NCBI GenBank assembly: GCA_028817435.1
Contig: JAPPPQ010000017.1
Coordinates: forward strand, 248,001-312,000
Reading direction: 5' to 3'
Source: Deltaproteobacteria bacterium
GTDB lineage: Bacteria; Myxococcota_A; UBA9160; UBA6930
DNA: 64,000 bases
A model generated the notes under the pieces. The model was not told where the DNA came from. It worked only from the letters and a program-made list of their open reading frames with translations, and searched no databases. This document shows positions 1-7,510 of this stretch, in pieces. Position numbers and translations under genes: made by a program. Each line of letters begins with the position of its first letter. Position 1 is the first letter of the stretch.

Positions 1-650
1 TTGTGGATACCGCGGGGCTGCGCCGGGCGGGACGCCGCCAGGGCGCAGAGCGCGGCAGCGCGCTGTTGACTTTGCGCGCCATTGAGCGCGCCGATGTGGC
101 GCTGGTGCTGATGGACGCGGCGGAGGGCATGACCGAGCAGGATTCCCGCGTGCTTTCGCTGGCGCGCGAGCGCGGTTGCGCCTGCGCGCTGATTGCAAAC
201 AAATGGGATTGCATTGAGCAGGACGATGACCCCGCCCGCGCGCGGCGCGTAGCCCGGGAAATTGAGCGGCGCATGGCGGGGCTGGCGGATGTGCCGCTGT
301 TGCGAATCTCTGCCCGCACGGGGAAGGGCGTGCCGCGCCTGTTGCCGCTGGCGCGGCGGCTGCACCGGGCGGCCTCGCTGCGCATTCCCACGGCGGCGCT
401 GAACCGCTGGCTGCGCGAGGCGCTGCGCCGCCACGAGCCCGCCATGGCCGTGCGTGGCGCACAACGGCGGCCCGTGCGAATTTTCTACGCCGCGCAGGTT
501 GCAGAGCGCCCGCCCACCATCGTGCTGTTTTGCAGCGAGCCCCGCGCCATTCGCGATTCTTACCGGCGCTTTTTGGTGAACCAACTGCGCGAGCGCTTCG
601 GCCTGGCCGGCGTGCCCGTGCGGCTGCGGCTGCGCGAACGGCGCGCCTGA
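1..650 (+). CDS. der: GTPase Der (EngA), C-terminal part, truncated by window edge
   Basis: Carboxy-terminal part of the two-G-domain GTPase Der, which acts in 50S ribosome assembly. The frame is already open at the window edge. The visible protein begins with DTAG, the G3 motif of the second G domain, followed by the G4 motif NKWD (visible residues 66-69) and the G5-like SARTGKG (103-109). The last 95 or so residues fit the KH-like domain that closes Der proteins. About 215 residues are present, against roughly 440-490 in a complete Der, so about half the gene lies upstream. The next gene starts 67 bases downstream on the same strand. Confidence 0.93.
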   Translation, partial: VDTAGLRRAGRRQGAERGSALLTLRAIERADVALVLMDAAEGMTEQDSRVLSLARERGCACALIANKWDCIEQDDDPARARRVAREIERRMAGLADVPLLRISARTGKGVPRLLPLARRLHRAASLRIPTAALNRWLREALRRHEPAMAVRGAQRRPVRIFYAAQVAERPPTIVLFCSEPRAIRDSYRRFLVNQLRERFGLAGVPVRLRLRERRA

Positions 651-717
651 GCGCAGATTGCGATAGACTGCGGCAAGCCCCCCGCTTGCATCCCCCGCCA
701 AACAGGAGAACGCCCGC

Positions 718-1722
718 GTGGCCCGCCGTCAATCCGATTCCCGGCAAGCGACCGAGACCCTGGAAGAGATCGAATCCGTATTCAGCCGCATGGCGGACTG
801 GGTGAGCGAAAACCCCCGGCGCTTTTTGCTGGGGCTCTTTGCGCTGCTGGCCACCGCTGCCCTGGTTGGCTGGGTGCAATCCGCCCGCGCCCAGCGCAGC
901 GCCGCGGCGGCGGCGGACATTGGGGCGATTCAGGCCGCATTTTTGGCGCAAATGGGCGCAAACCCCGGCAACCCCAGCTTTGTGGAGCCGGCCAACGCCG
1001 AAAGCGCCCGGGAGATTCGCCGGGATCACGCCGCGCAACTGCTGGAAGCCGCCGCCCGCCACGAAGGCAGCGCCGCCGCCGCCGCCGCCCGCCTGGAAGC
1101 CGGGGCGCTGCTGGCCGAAGCCGGCGATTCCGCAGAGGCCGCCGAAGCCTGGCGCGCCGCCGCCCAAAACGCCCCCAAACGCAGCGCCGTAGCCGCCACC
1201 GCCTGGAACCGCCTGGCCGCCGCCGAGCTCGACGGCGCCGAAGCCTCCCGCCTTTACGAGCAGGCCGCCCGCGTGAAGCGCTACCCCCTGGCGCGCCTGG
1301 CCCTGGCCCAAGCCGCCCGCAGCGCCGCCGAAGCCGGCAACACCCCCCGCGCCCTGGCCCTGCTGGAAGAACTGGAGGCCGAAGAATCCAGCGCAGGGGA
1401 GGAAGAGGGCGGCCTGCGCAACTGGCTCCAGCAAAACACCCCCTGGCTCGCCCCCCTGCTCCCCGCACCCCCTCCCACACCCCTGCCTCTCCCCCCCGAA
1501 CTCCTCACCCCCCTGCGCGAGCTAAAAATCCGCCACTCCACCCCCACTCCGCCAACGGCCGGAGTCGAAACACCGCCGGCCACTGAAGCTGAGGCAGCCG
1601 CCGAGGCTGAGGCAGCCGAGACCGAGGCTGAGGCAGCCGACGGGGAGGGCGAAAGCGCCGAGAAGGCCCCCGACAGCGCAACCAGCATCGAAATCATCCC
1701 CACACCGCCCCCCGCCGAGTAA
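718..1722 (+). CDS. Membrane-anchored helical-repeat protein of unknown function
   Basis: Protein of 334 residues from a GTG start preceded by AGGAGA. It has a short cytoplasmic-looking N terminus, one hydrophobic segment at about residues 36-55, then an Ala/Glu-rich helical region (about 60-220) resembling degenerate tetratricopeptide repeats. A Pro-rich stretch and an acidic tail built from short repeats of EAEAA type (about 280-305) follow. The shape and the place beside der recall YfgM-type anchored TPR proteins, which in gammaproteobacteria lie close to bamB and der, but here the gene is downstream of der and no diagnostic motif is visible. Function is inference only. Confidence 0.75.
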   Translation: MARRQSDSRQATETLEEIESVFSRMADWVSENPRRFLLGLFALLATAALVGWVQSARAQRSAAAAADIGAIQAAFLAQMGANPGNPSFVEPANAESAREIRRDHAAQLLEAAARHEGSAAAAAARLEAGALLAEAGDSAEAAEAWRAAAQNAPKRSAVAATAWNRLAAAELDGAEASRLYEQAARVKRYPLARLALAQAARSAAEAGNTPRALALLEELEAEESSAGEEEGGLRNWLQQNTPWLAPLLPAPPPTPLPLPPELLTPLRELKIRHSTPTPPTAGVETPPATEAEAAAEAEAAETEAEAADGEGESAEKAPDSATSIEIIPTPPPAE

Positions 1723-1886
1723 GCGCCCCAAGTCCCGCTTTGGCGCCCCTCGCCGCCTGCATTTTGAGGTTGACGGAGGGCAGGGGGAGTGGTAGAAGGG
1801 GCAGCGAGCGCCTGTGTCATTTCGCGAATCCGAGGGTCGGGGAACCGAGCCAAAGGCAGGGCTTGGAAACCGAGTCGCGCGGGGAG

Positions 1887-2366
1887 TTAGCGGCCCCCCA
1901 GGCGCTCACCTTCAGCCTCTATCTTTGTGCGCAGTTTTCGGACACTGCGCGGGTTTGCGTTGTAGACCGTCTTCAGAAAAACCTCACGGCCACCGCCCTG
2001 CGCCTGCTTGACGGAAACAGCCCAGTGTAGCTCTCCGTCAAACCACAGTAGAGTTCTCGTGCCCCGCCGACCGGAATACCGTTCTGTGCCCTCAGTCACC
2101 GCGCGCGCAACGACCTGCCAGTCGGCGTCGCTGAATTCCAAGAATCGCTTTGCGTGTGAGTCTGTTCCAAGTGTGTCGCTTGAAAGCAATACTGGCGCCT
2201 CCTCGCCAAACCAGTCCCAGCCAAACCAGCGGATGCGCTGTTCGGAAAGCGTCGTGAGCACGAGAGGCTTGGGCCTGCCTCCGTTCTTAATCTCAGTGAC
2301 AGCCTCTCTCACTGCATCGCTGAAGCCATCATCGTGCGCCGTAGGTGACGATTCGTCAGGCAACAT
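1887..2366 (-). CDS. Unknown 159-residue protein, possible nuclease-type toxin fold
   Basis: Small protein read leftwards, directly downstream of the repeat protein. ATG at 2366 is preferred because it lies 8 bases after the upstream stop with an AAGGCGG-like ribosome site; a longer frame to 2417 would overlap that gene. Visible features are a middle section with RIRWFGWDWFG and, near the C terminus, GRRGTRTLLWFDGELHWAVS followed by FLKTVYNANPRSVRKL. This strand pattern ending in a basic segment recalls the barnase/EndoU/RelE-like (PBECR) nuclease domains used as phage and toxin effectors, but the resemblance is only by eye. No family is assigned. Base composition is lower in GC than the flanks, like the gene before it. 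Confidence 0.6.
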   Translation of the reverse strand: MLPDESSPTAHDDGFSDAVREAVTEIKNGGRPKPLVLTTLSEQRIRWFGWDWFGEEAPVLLSSDTLGTDSHAKRFLEFSDADWQVVARAVTEGTERYSGRRGTRTLLWFDGELHWAVSVKQAQGGGREVFLKTVYNANPRSVRKLRTKIEAEGERLGGR

Positions 2367-2373
2367 AGTCGGT

Positions 2374-4494
2374 CTATCCGCCTTCGTCGCCACTCCGCCA
2401 GCGTGGGCCAAGCACACCTGCGCCGAACAGTGCGAGAATGGCCAGTAGCGGCGTGCCGATGAGCGTCAACGCCCAGCGCACGCCCAAGAGAAACCCGTTG
2501 CTCGGGTGCCACTTTTCCAGTTGGCCGAGGGGCAGCACGGGGAATGTCGCCTCTAGGGAATAAATCAGGGGATTGAACGGGAGATAATCCGGCGGCGGCT
2601 CCCTGTCCTGCCTCCAAGACTGCGATTCCAATGCCTCTGCCTCCGAGGGAATCCACTCGTTTTCAAGGCAAGCAGGCGCATACTTTGAGACAGACTCATA
2701 ATGGCCGCTGCTGAACAAGAAAAAGCCCGTCATCACCAACCCCAAAGCCCATGGGACAAAGCGGAAAGGCTTGTAGCCATAGCCAATTGTCCACCTCAAA
2801 ATGCCATACCACGGACGCCATGTGAGCCACTGCCAAAAGCCCTTGAATTCCTTGCTCCGTTTCTTTTCCAGCGCAAAGCCGACATTTCGCGCCCAGTTGG
2901 TATGCCCCATGCGGCGATATACCGACATCAGTTGCTCGTAAGGTTGCGGAGAGAATTTTGACGACTCCGTTATGGCTGCCACCCAATCCAAACCCACTTT
3001 CCAATCGCGGTCGTCACTGGAGAACTCGATTGCTTGATAGCAAAATCCATTCGCAGAGCAGCTACGGGGCCACTCTTTCAAATCTCTCAACGCTCCGTGC
3101 ACTTTGGCATTGTCCAACATGACATCGTTTGTTGCACCTCCCAAATCCAAAGATCCATTGATCTCCGCACCAAACAGATTTACTATTCCACTTGATTCGA
3201 ATCCTCCTCCCAGAAATACATCTGCGCCAACCTTCAAGATACGGGCGTTCAAAGCCTCTTTGAAATGGCCCCCCATGCAATCTAGCTGCCCTCCAATGTT
3301 TGCGCCGTGCAAATCTACCATGCCGGTAGACTCGAAACCATGTCTCAGAAACACATCTGCGCCCGTCCTCAAGCCCTGGGCATTCAAATCTTCTTTGAAA
3401 TGGCCACCCTCGCAATCTAGCTGTCCACCGATATTCGCACCTTGCAGGTCTACCACGCCGGTAGACTCGAAGCCATATCTCAGAAACATATCTTTGCCCG
3501 TCTTCAAACTCTGGGCATTCAGCCCCTTTTTGAAATGGCCATCCTCACAAGCCAATTCTCCGCCGATATTCGCACCTTGCAGATCTACCAAGCCAGTAGA
3601 CCTGAAGTCATTTCTCAGAAACACACTTTCGCCCGTCTTCAATTTCTGGGCATTCAAACCCTCTTCAAAACGGCCACCATCACACTCTAGCTGCCCGCCA
3701 ATATTCGCATCTTGCAGATCTACTACGCCGGTAGACTCGAAGCCAGGTCTCAGAAGCACACCTTTGTTCGTCTTCAAGCTCCGGGCACTCAGGCCCTTTT
3801 TGAAATGGCCACCTTTGCAAACTAGCTGCCCGCCGATATTCGCGCCGTTCAAATATACTACGCCGGTAGAATTGAAACCATTTGTCAGAAATACACTTTC
3901 GCCAGTCTTCAAGCTTTGGGCACTCAAACTTTTTTTGAAATGGCCATTCTCGCAAGCCAACTGCCCGCCGATGCTCGCACCGTGCAGATACACCGTGCCA
4001 TTGGCTTTAAACCCGTCACCCAGAAACACATTGCTGGTCACTTTTGATTCTTGGGCGAAGAGTGAGCGGCGGACTTCGCATCCCGACAACCCCAATTCCG
4101 GAATGATGGAATTCCGCAGCGAGATTCCATCTGAGAAAATGCACTGAAAAAATGCGAGGGGAAATCGAATCTCACAGTAATCTAGGTTTAGCTGGCCTTC
4201 AATCCAAGCACGGGAAATCACAATCGGCCGGGGATCGAATTTGCCGTAGTTGCCCAGAAACAGGTCGCGCACGAAGCTGGCGCGGAGAGTTGCGTCTTGC
4301 CAGTCATCCGCGGTGTGTCCTTCGGCGGGCTTTTCAGGAGCGCTGCTATCTTCGGACGAGACGACGACTTCCCCCTGCCAGCCGTCCGCCTTCCAGCCCT
4401 CGCGAAAGGCAGTGAGAACCTTCTTTTCGGCCTCGTTGAGATCGTCTTCCTGCCACCGTAGCAAGGGATTGTGCGGCACGCTGTCCTCGTTCAT
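2374..4494 (-). CDS. Membrane protein with 45-residue beta-solenoid-type repeats (copy 1)
   Basis: About 706 residues. Order: N-terminal charged region (1-150), seven units of 45 residues (about 151-465) with cores such as GANIGGQLDC and GVVDLQ, a helical region containing PQPYEQLMSVYRRMGH, then hydrophobic segments near 570-590 and 675-695 and a charged end. The regular 45-residue period with small and hydrophobic residues fits a right-handed beta-solenoid related to pentapeptide-repeat and 'membrane-associated oxidoreductase'-labelled proteins; no enzymatic motif is seen. A paralogue lies at 54583-56559. ATG 4494 is chosen because the paralogue starts with an aligned sequence; a TTG at 4509 is possible. 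No ribosome-binding site precedes it. GC is visibly lower than in surrounding genes, suggesting acquisition. Confidence 0.85.
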   Translation of the reverse strand: MNEDSVPHNPLLRWQEDDLNEAEKKVLTAFREGWKADGWQGEVVVSSEDSSAPEKPAEGHTADDWQDATLRASFVRDLFLGNYGKFDPRPIVISRAWIEGQLNLDYCEIRFPLAFFQCIFSDGISLRNSIIPELGLSGCEVRRSLFAQESKVTSNVFLGDGFKANGTVYLHGASIGGQLACENGHFKKSLSAQSLKTGESVFLTNGFNSTGVVYLNGANIGGQLVCKGGHFKKGLSARSLKTNKGVLLRPGFESTGVVDLQDANIGGQLECDGGRFEEGLNAQKLKTGESVFLRNDFRSTGLVDLQGANIGGELACEDGHFKKGLNAQSLKTGKDMFLRYGFESTGVVDLQGANIGGQLDCEGGHFKEDLNAQGLRTGADVFLRHGFESTGMVDLHGANIGGQLDCMGGHFKEALNARILKVGADVFLGGGFESSGIVNLFGAEINGSLDLGGATNDVMLDNAKVHGALRDLKEWPRSCSANGFCYQAIEFSSDDRDWKVGLDWVAAITESSKFSPQPYEQLMSVYRRMGHTNWARNVGFALEKKRSKEFKGFWQWLTWRPWYGILRWTIGYGYKPFRFVPWALGLVMTGFFLFSSGHYESVSKYAPACLENEWIPSEAEALESQSWRQDREPPPDYLPFNPLIYSLEATFPVLPLGQLEKWHPSNGFLLGVRWALTLIGTPLLAILALFGAGVLGPRWRSGDEGG
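3100..4044 (-). repeat. Seven tandem 135-bp coding repeats
   Basis: Tandem units of 135 bp inside the repeat-protein gene. The motif read on the plus strand as GTAGACTCGAA recurs at about 3463, 3598, 3733 and 3868, exactly 135 bases apart, with diverged copies outside these. Each unit codes for 45 residues; the unit nearest the C terminus is degenerate. The centre units are most alike, the usual sign of expansion by unequal exchange or slippage. Confidence 0.9.
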
Positions 4495-4500
4495 AGGTGC

Positions 4501-4529
4501 ATGAAACAAGAGCCACCGCTACCTGTCAA
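4501..4529 (-). promoter_or_regulatory. Sigma-70-type promoter for repeat-protein copy 1, leaderless geometry
   Basis: Read on the minus strand: a perfect -35 TTGACA (4529-4524), a 17-base spacer and a -10 TTTCAT (4506-4501; 4 of 6 to consensus). The ATG at 4494 begins 7 bases beyond the -10, where transcription should start, and there is no Shine-Dalgarno sequence. The paralogue has the same arrangement. Confidence 0.6.
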
Positions 4530-4547
4530 GCGCAGTGTTGTGCTCTC

Positions 4548-4967
4548 CTACTCGACACATGAGTATAGAAATTCCCGCACCTGGTATTTTCTCGAAAAAC
4601 ACGCAGGTATGATGTGACTCGAACAAGCCTCTTCTCCGCTGCCATCTTGAAGACCAATATCCTTCACATTTCGGCCTATCGGCTTCCGATTGAAATCGGA
4701 ACAAACCTCAGTGGCGCGCGTCTCGACTTCCGCTTGGACTTTCAGCAATTCGGAAACCTCCTCGAATCGAGAGGAGTCCTGTTTCGCGAGCAGTACAATT
4801 CGATCCGTGCTGGCATCCTTGACGATAATCTCAGTAGGTAACAGGGGAAGGGTTGCTAGCAGCTGAGCTTCCAACTGCTCATAGTCGCGTTGCTCCTTCT
4901 CCAATATCGACTTGCAACCTGCCCCGAACAGAAATACCAGTGCCACGGCGGCGATGACTCGCTTCAT
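4548..4967 (-). CDS. Small exported protein, possible lipoprotein, unknown function
   Basis: Protein of 139 residues with a strong ribosome site (AGGAGAGGG) before ATG 4967. A basic start and hydrophobic core (VIAAVALVFLFGAGC) form a signal peptide ending at Cys18. The lipobox is imperfect because the -3 residue is Gly, so lipidation is plausible rather than certain. The mature part has a Lys/Glu-rich helical section and three further cysteines near the C terminus, which could pair in the periplasm. It lies upstream of the repeat-protein gene on the same strand but is separated from it by that gene's own promoter. No family recognised. Confidence 0.7.
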   Translation of the reverse strand: MKRVIAAVALVFLFGAGCKSILEKEQRDYEQLEAQLLATLPLLPTEIIVKDASTDRIVLLAKQDSSRFEEVSELLKVQAEVETRATEVCSDFNRKPIGRNVKDIGLQDGSGEEACSSHIIPACFSRKYQVREFLYSCVE

Positions 4968-5093
4968 CGTTTCCCTCTCCTGTTTTTTTACAGAGTGCGA
5001 CTCACAGAGACTACGGTATGGGGGCAGGAGCGCAACCCCGCCCTGCCTCTACCCGCTTCCGGCAGCTTCAAGCTACTCAGCATAGCACACCGC

Positions 5094-6071
5094 TCAGCCG
5101 TTGCGCGGCAGGTGGGGGAGGACTGCGGTTTCGAGCAGGTGCAGGCTTTGCCAGGCGAGGGTGGGGGGGAGGCCGCAGAGCAGGGGGGTTACATAGAGCA
5201 CGGCGTGGGGGCCTAGGGATTCGGCGAGGGCGAGTGCGGATTCGGGGGTGAGCACTTTATAGGAAGGAGAGGCGCGCAGGCCGGCTTCGCTGGGGGCGGC
5301 GTAGGGGCCGGGCTTTTGGCCGGGGGCTTCGCGTTGCCAGCGGCCGTAAATCTCTGCCATGCGCGCAACATGGGGCAGCACCCGCGGCCAGTCGCGTTCG
5401 GGGTCGCGGCTCAGGTGCAAAAACAGGGGGCCTTGGGCGGGGTAGGGGCCGGGATCGGGTTTGCCGAGTTTTAGGCATTCGTCGCGGTAGGGCTTCCACA
5501 AATCCGGGCTGCGCGGCAGCCAGCCATCGGCAATGTGGGCGGCGCGCCGGGCCGAGCGCGGGAATGCGCCGCCCAGAATGATGGGCGGCGGCGGCTCGGG
5601 GCGCGGCGTGATGTGAACGCGGCGGCCCTGCCATTGAAAGGGCTCGCCCAGCCACGCCTGGCGCAAAAGGGCGACAATTTCGCCCATGCGCGTCCAGCGC
5701 TCTGCCAGGCTCTTGCCGAAGGCTGCGAACTCAGCGGGCCGGTAGCCAGCGCCGATTCCCGCCTCCAAGCGGCCGCCGCTGAAGATGGAAGCCACGGCCA
5801 GGTCTTCCGCCAGCTTGACGGGATCGTAAAGCGGCGCGAGCAGCACAGAGGTGCGGATGCGAATGCGCCGTGTGCGCGCCGCAATGGCCGCCGCCGCAAC
5901 CACCGGCGAAGGGTCGTAGCCGTCCGGCGAGCCGTGGTGCTCGCCCAGGCCAATGCTGTGGAAGCCCGCCGCATCGGCCCATTCGCACATATCCAGCGCC
6001 GCCGCGTAGATTTCGGCCCGGGGCGCGGCAAAGCCGGGGACGCTGAGGTCGTGGAGCATGGTGAGCCGCAT
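5094..6071 (-). CDS. LLM class flavin-dependent oxidoreductase
   Basis: Luciferase-like monooxygenase of 325 residues with the family's usual (beta/alpha)8 length. The N terminus carries the typical IGLGEHHG segment, followed by the conserved TSVLLAPLYDPVKLAEDLA region and the SGGRLEAGIGAGYRP motif; a PPPPIILGG strand lies near residue 165. Such enzymes use FMN or F420 to oxidise or hydroxylate small organic substrates; the substrate cannot be told from sequence. It is transcribed away from the redoxin gene and has its own promoter about 40 bases upstream. Confidence 0.85.
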   Translation of the reverse strand: MRLTMLHDLSVPGFAAPRAEIYAAALDMCEWADAAGFHSIGLGEHHGSPDGYDPSPVVAAAAIAARTRRIRIRTSVLLAPLYDPVKLAEDLAVASIFSGGRLEAGIGAGYRPAEFAAFGKSLAERWTRMGEIVALLRQAWLGEPFQWQGRRVHITPRPEPPPPIILGGAFPRSARRAAHIADGWLPRSPDLWKPYRDECLKLGKPDPGPYPAQGPLFLHLSRDPERDWPRVLPHVARMAEIYGRWQREAPGQKPGPYAAPSEAGLRASPSYKVLTPESALALAESLGPHAVLYVTPLLCGLPPTLAWQSLHLLETAVLPHLPRNG

Positions 6072-6115
6072 ACGGGCAGAAGGTAAAGCATTCCCGGCGA
6101 TTCTTGGGGATTCCC

Positions 6116-6144
6116 GTTATGTCCGATAAGATGGATTATGTCAA
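6116..6144 (-). promoter_or_regulatory. Sigma-70-type promoter for the LLM oxidoreductase
   Basis: On the minus strand: TTGACA (6144-6139), a 17-base spacer, then CATAAC (6121-6116), giving a predicted start near 6109 and a leader of about 38 bases before the ATG at 6071. It lies in a locally AT-rich stretch of the divergent intergenic region. Confidence 0.6.
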
Positions 6145-6233
6145 ATGATAAATTCCCAACCGGGCGGGGCTTGGCGGCGGCCTGCCTTCCCCCTTCCCCT
6201 GTGCTGGGCGGCGGATTGGCCTAGGATGCCGGG

Positions 6234-6770
6234 GTGCGCAGCCTCATTGCCGTAGCCCTTGTCGTTGGCGCGATCTTTCTGTTTGCCCCCGCCCAGGGCA
6301 AGGACAGCAGCCGCGCCGTGCCGGAATTCACCCATCAGAGCCAGCGAGACTGGTTCAACAGCGCGCCGCTCTCGGTGCGGGATTTGCGCGGCAAGGTGGT
6401 GCTGATTGACTTCTGGACCTACGGCTGCTGGAACTCCTACCGCTCTTTCCCCTGGCTCAAGCAGGTAGAGGCGCGCTTTGCAGATCGGCCCTTCGCCGTG
6501 GTCGGCGTGCACACACCAGAGTTTGAGCATGAGAAAGATCGCGCAAGGGTCGGGAAAAACATCAAAAAATTCGGCCTTCAGCACCCGGTTATGGTGGACA
6601 ACGACCACAGCTACTGGCGCAAAATGAACAACCGCTACTGGCCCGCCTTTTATCTGGTGGACAAGCAAGGCCGCATCCGGGCGACTTTTGTGGGCGAAAC
6701 CCACGCCGGCAGGCCCAGGGCGCTCAAAATTGAGCGGACCATTGAGAAGCTGCTGGACGAAGGTGCGTAG
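6234..6770 (+). CDS. Exported thioredoxin-fold protein with CxxS active site
   Basis: Protein of 178 residues from a GTG start. Residues 1-22 form a signal peptide, so the protein should act in the periplasm. The rest is a redoxin/TlpA-type thioredoxin domain with the FW-T-Y-G-C active-site loop and the cis-Pro-like segment [13 protein letters not shown]. The active site reads C65-W-N-S68; relatives such as the C-terminal domain of DipZ carry CxxC. The resolving cysteine is replaced by serine (codon TCC, one base from TGC), and no other cysteine is present. Such a site could act in mixed-disulphide isomerase or trapping chemistry but not in ordinary two-cysteine reduction. Confidence 0.82.
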   Translation: MRSLIAVALVVGAIFLFAPAQGKDSSRAVPEFTHQSQRDWFNSAPLSVRDLRGKVVLIDFWTYGCWNSYRSFPWLKQVEARFADRPFAVVGVHTPEFEHEKDRARVGKNIKKFGLQHPVMVDNDHSYWRKMNNRYWPAFYLVDKQGRIRATFVGETHAGRPRALKIERTIEKLLDEGA

Positions 6771-6844
6771 GTATATACTGGGGGCCTTACGGGAGGTCCG
6801 GCAGTGCTCGCAACAGCGCGGGACGGCCAGCTCGGAGGGCGGCG

Positions 6845-7501
6845 GTGAGCGCTGCCCGCAACAGGACGGCGGGAAAGCGCCCCGGCGGCGCATCTGCCCG
6901 GAAGGGCCGCAAGACGGGCGGCGGCGAGCGGAAGCCGGCGAAAAAGCCCGCCCGGCCCGCTGCCAAATCCACCAAGCCGCCTGCCAAAGCCGCCTCCCGG
7001 CCTGCCAAGTCTGCTCCCGCCGCAAAATCCACCCGGCCCGCTGCCAGGCCCGATCCGCCTGCCATCAAGTCCGTGCGGGCCGCCGCCCGGTCCAACCGCC
7101 CCACAATCAAGTCCAGCCTGGCTGCCCACGCCGCCGCCAGCCGCAAAAGCGGCGCAAAAAGCGCCAAATCCGCTGGAAAGACCGCTGCGGCGGGCGGCGC
7201 GCAAAAGGCGCGGCCGGCTGCGCCCAAGGCGCTTCCGGGCTATGCGCCCGCGCGGCCGGCCAGCGCCGCGCCCAAGCCCCGCCTCGGCTACAAGTGGGAG
7301 TGCTTCTCCTGCGACGCCAAGTTCTACGATCTCGGCAGCCCCGAGCCTCTCTGCCCCCGCTGCGGCGCAGATCAGCGCAAGCGCCCCCTGCCCCCGGCCG
7401 CCGCCCCGGCCCCCACGCCCGCTGCCGCGCCGAAGCCCCAAGCCCCGCAGCCGATGGACCGCTTTCTCGGCGATGCGCCGGAATCCGGCGGAGGCGGCTG
7501 A
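6845..7501 (+). CDS. FYDLN-type zinc-ribbon protein with Lys/Ala/Pro-rich tail
   Basis: Protein of 218 residues from a GTG start with GGAGGGCGG upstream. Residues 1-145 are low-complexity Lys/Ala/Pro/Arg-rich, like the tails of histone H1-type proteins, and would bind nucleic acid or be disordered. A compact zinc ribbon follows with C153, C156, C170 and C173 (CFSC and CPRC), including [18 protein letters not shown], matching the FYDLN-acid family (TIGR02300). The C terminus is Pro/Ala-rich. In known members the ribbon is usually N-terminal with an acidic tail; here it follows a long basic region. Role in known members is not settled. A TATACT hexamer at 6774-6779 could be a -10 but lacks a -35. 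Confidence 0.78.
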   Translation: MSAARNRTAGKRPGGASARKGRKTGGGERKPAKKPARPAAKSTKPPAKAASRPAKSAPAAKSTRPAARPDPPAIKSVRAAARSNRPTIKSSLAAHAAASRKSGAKSAKSAGKTAAAGGAQKARPAAPKALPGYAPARPASAAPKPRLGYKWECFSCDAKFYDLGSPEPLCPRCGADQRKRPLPPAAAPAPTPAAAPKPQAPQPMDRFLGDAPESGGGG

Positions 7502-7510
7502 CCGCCCCCC

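Noticed and set aside
1585-1639. Short GAGGCTGAGGCAGCCG repeats in the 718-1722 gene
   Set aside because: Simple acidic low-complexity coding repeat at the C terminus, without sign of a regulatory or mobile role.
3100-4044. CRISPR-like array from the regular 135-bp period
   Set aside because: The units are coding repeats without short direct repeats and unique spacers; no cas genes occur in the window.
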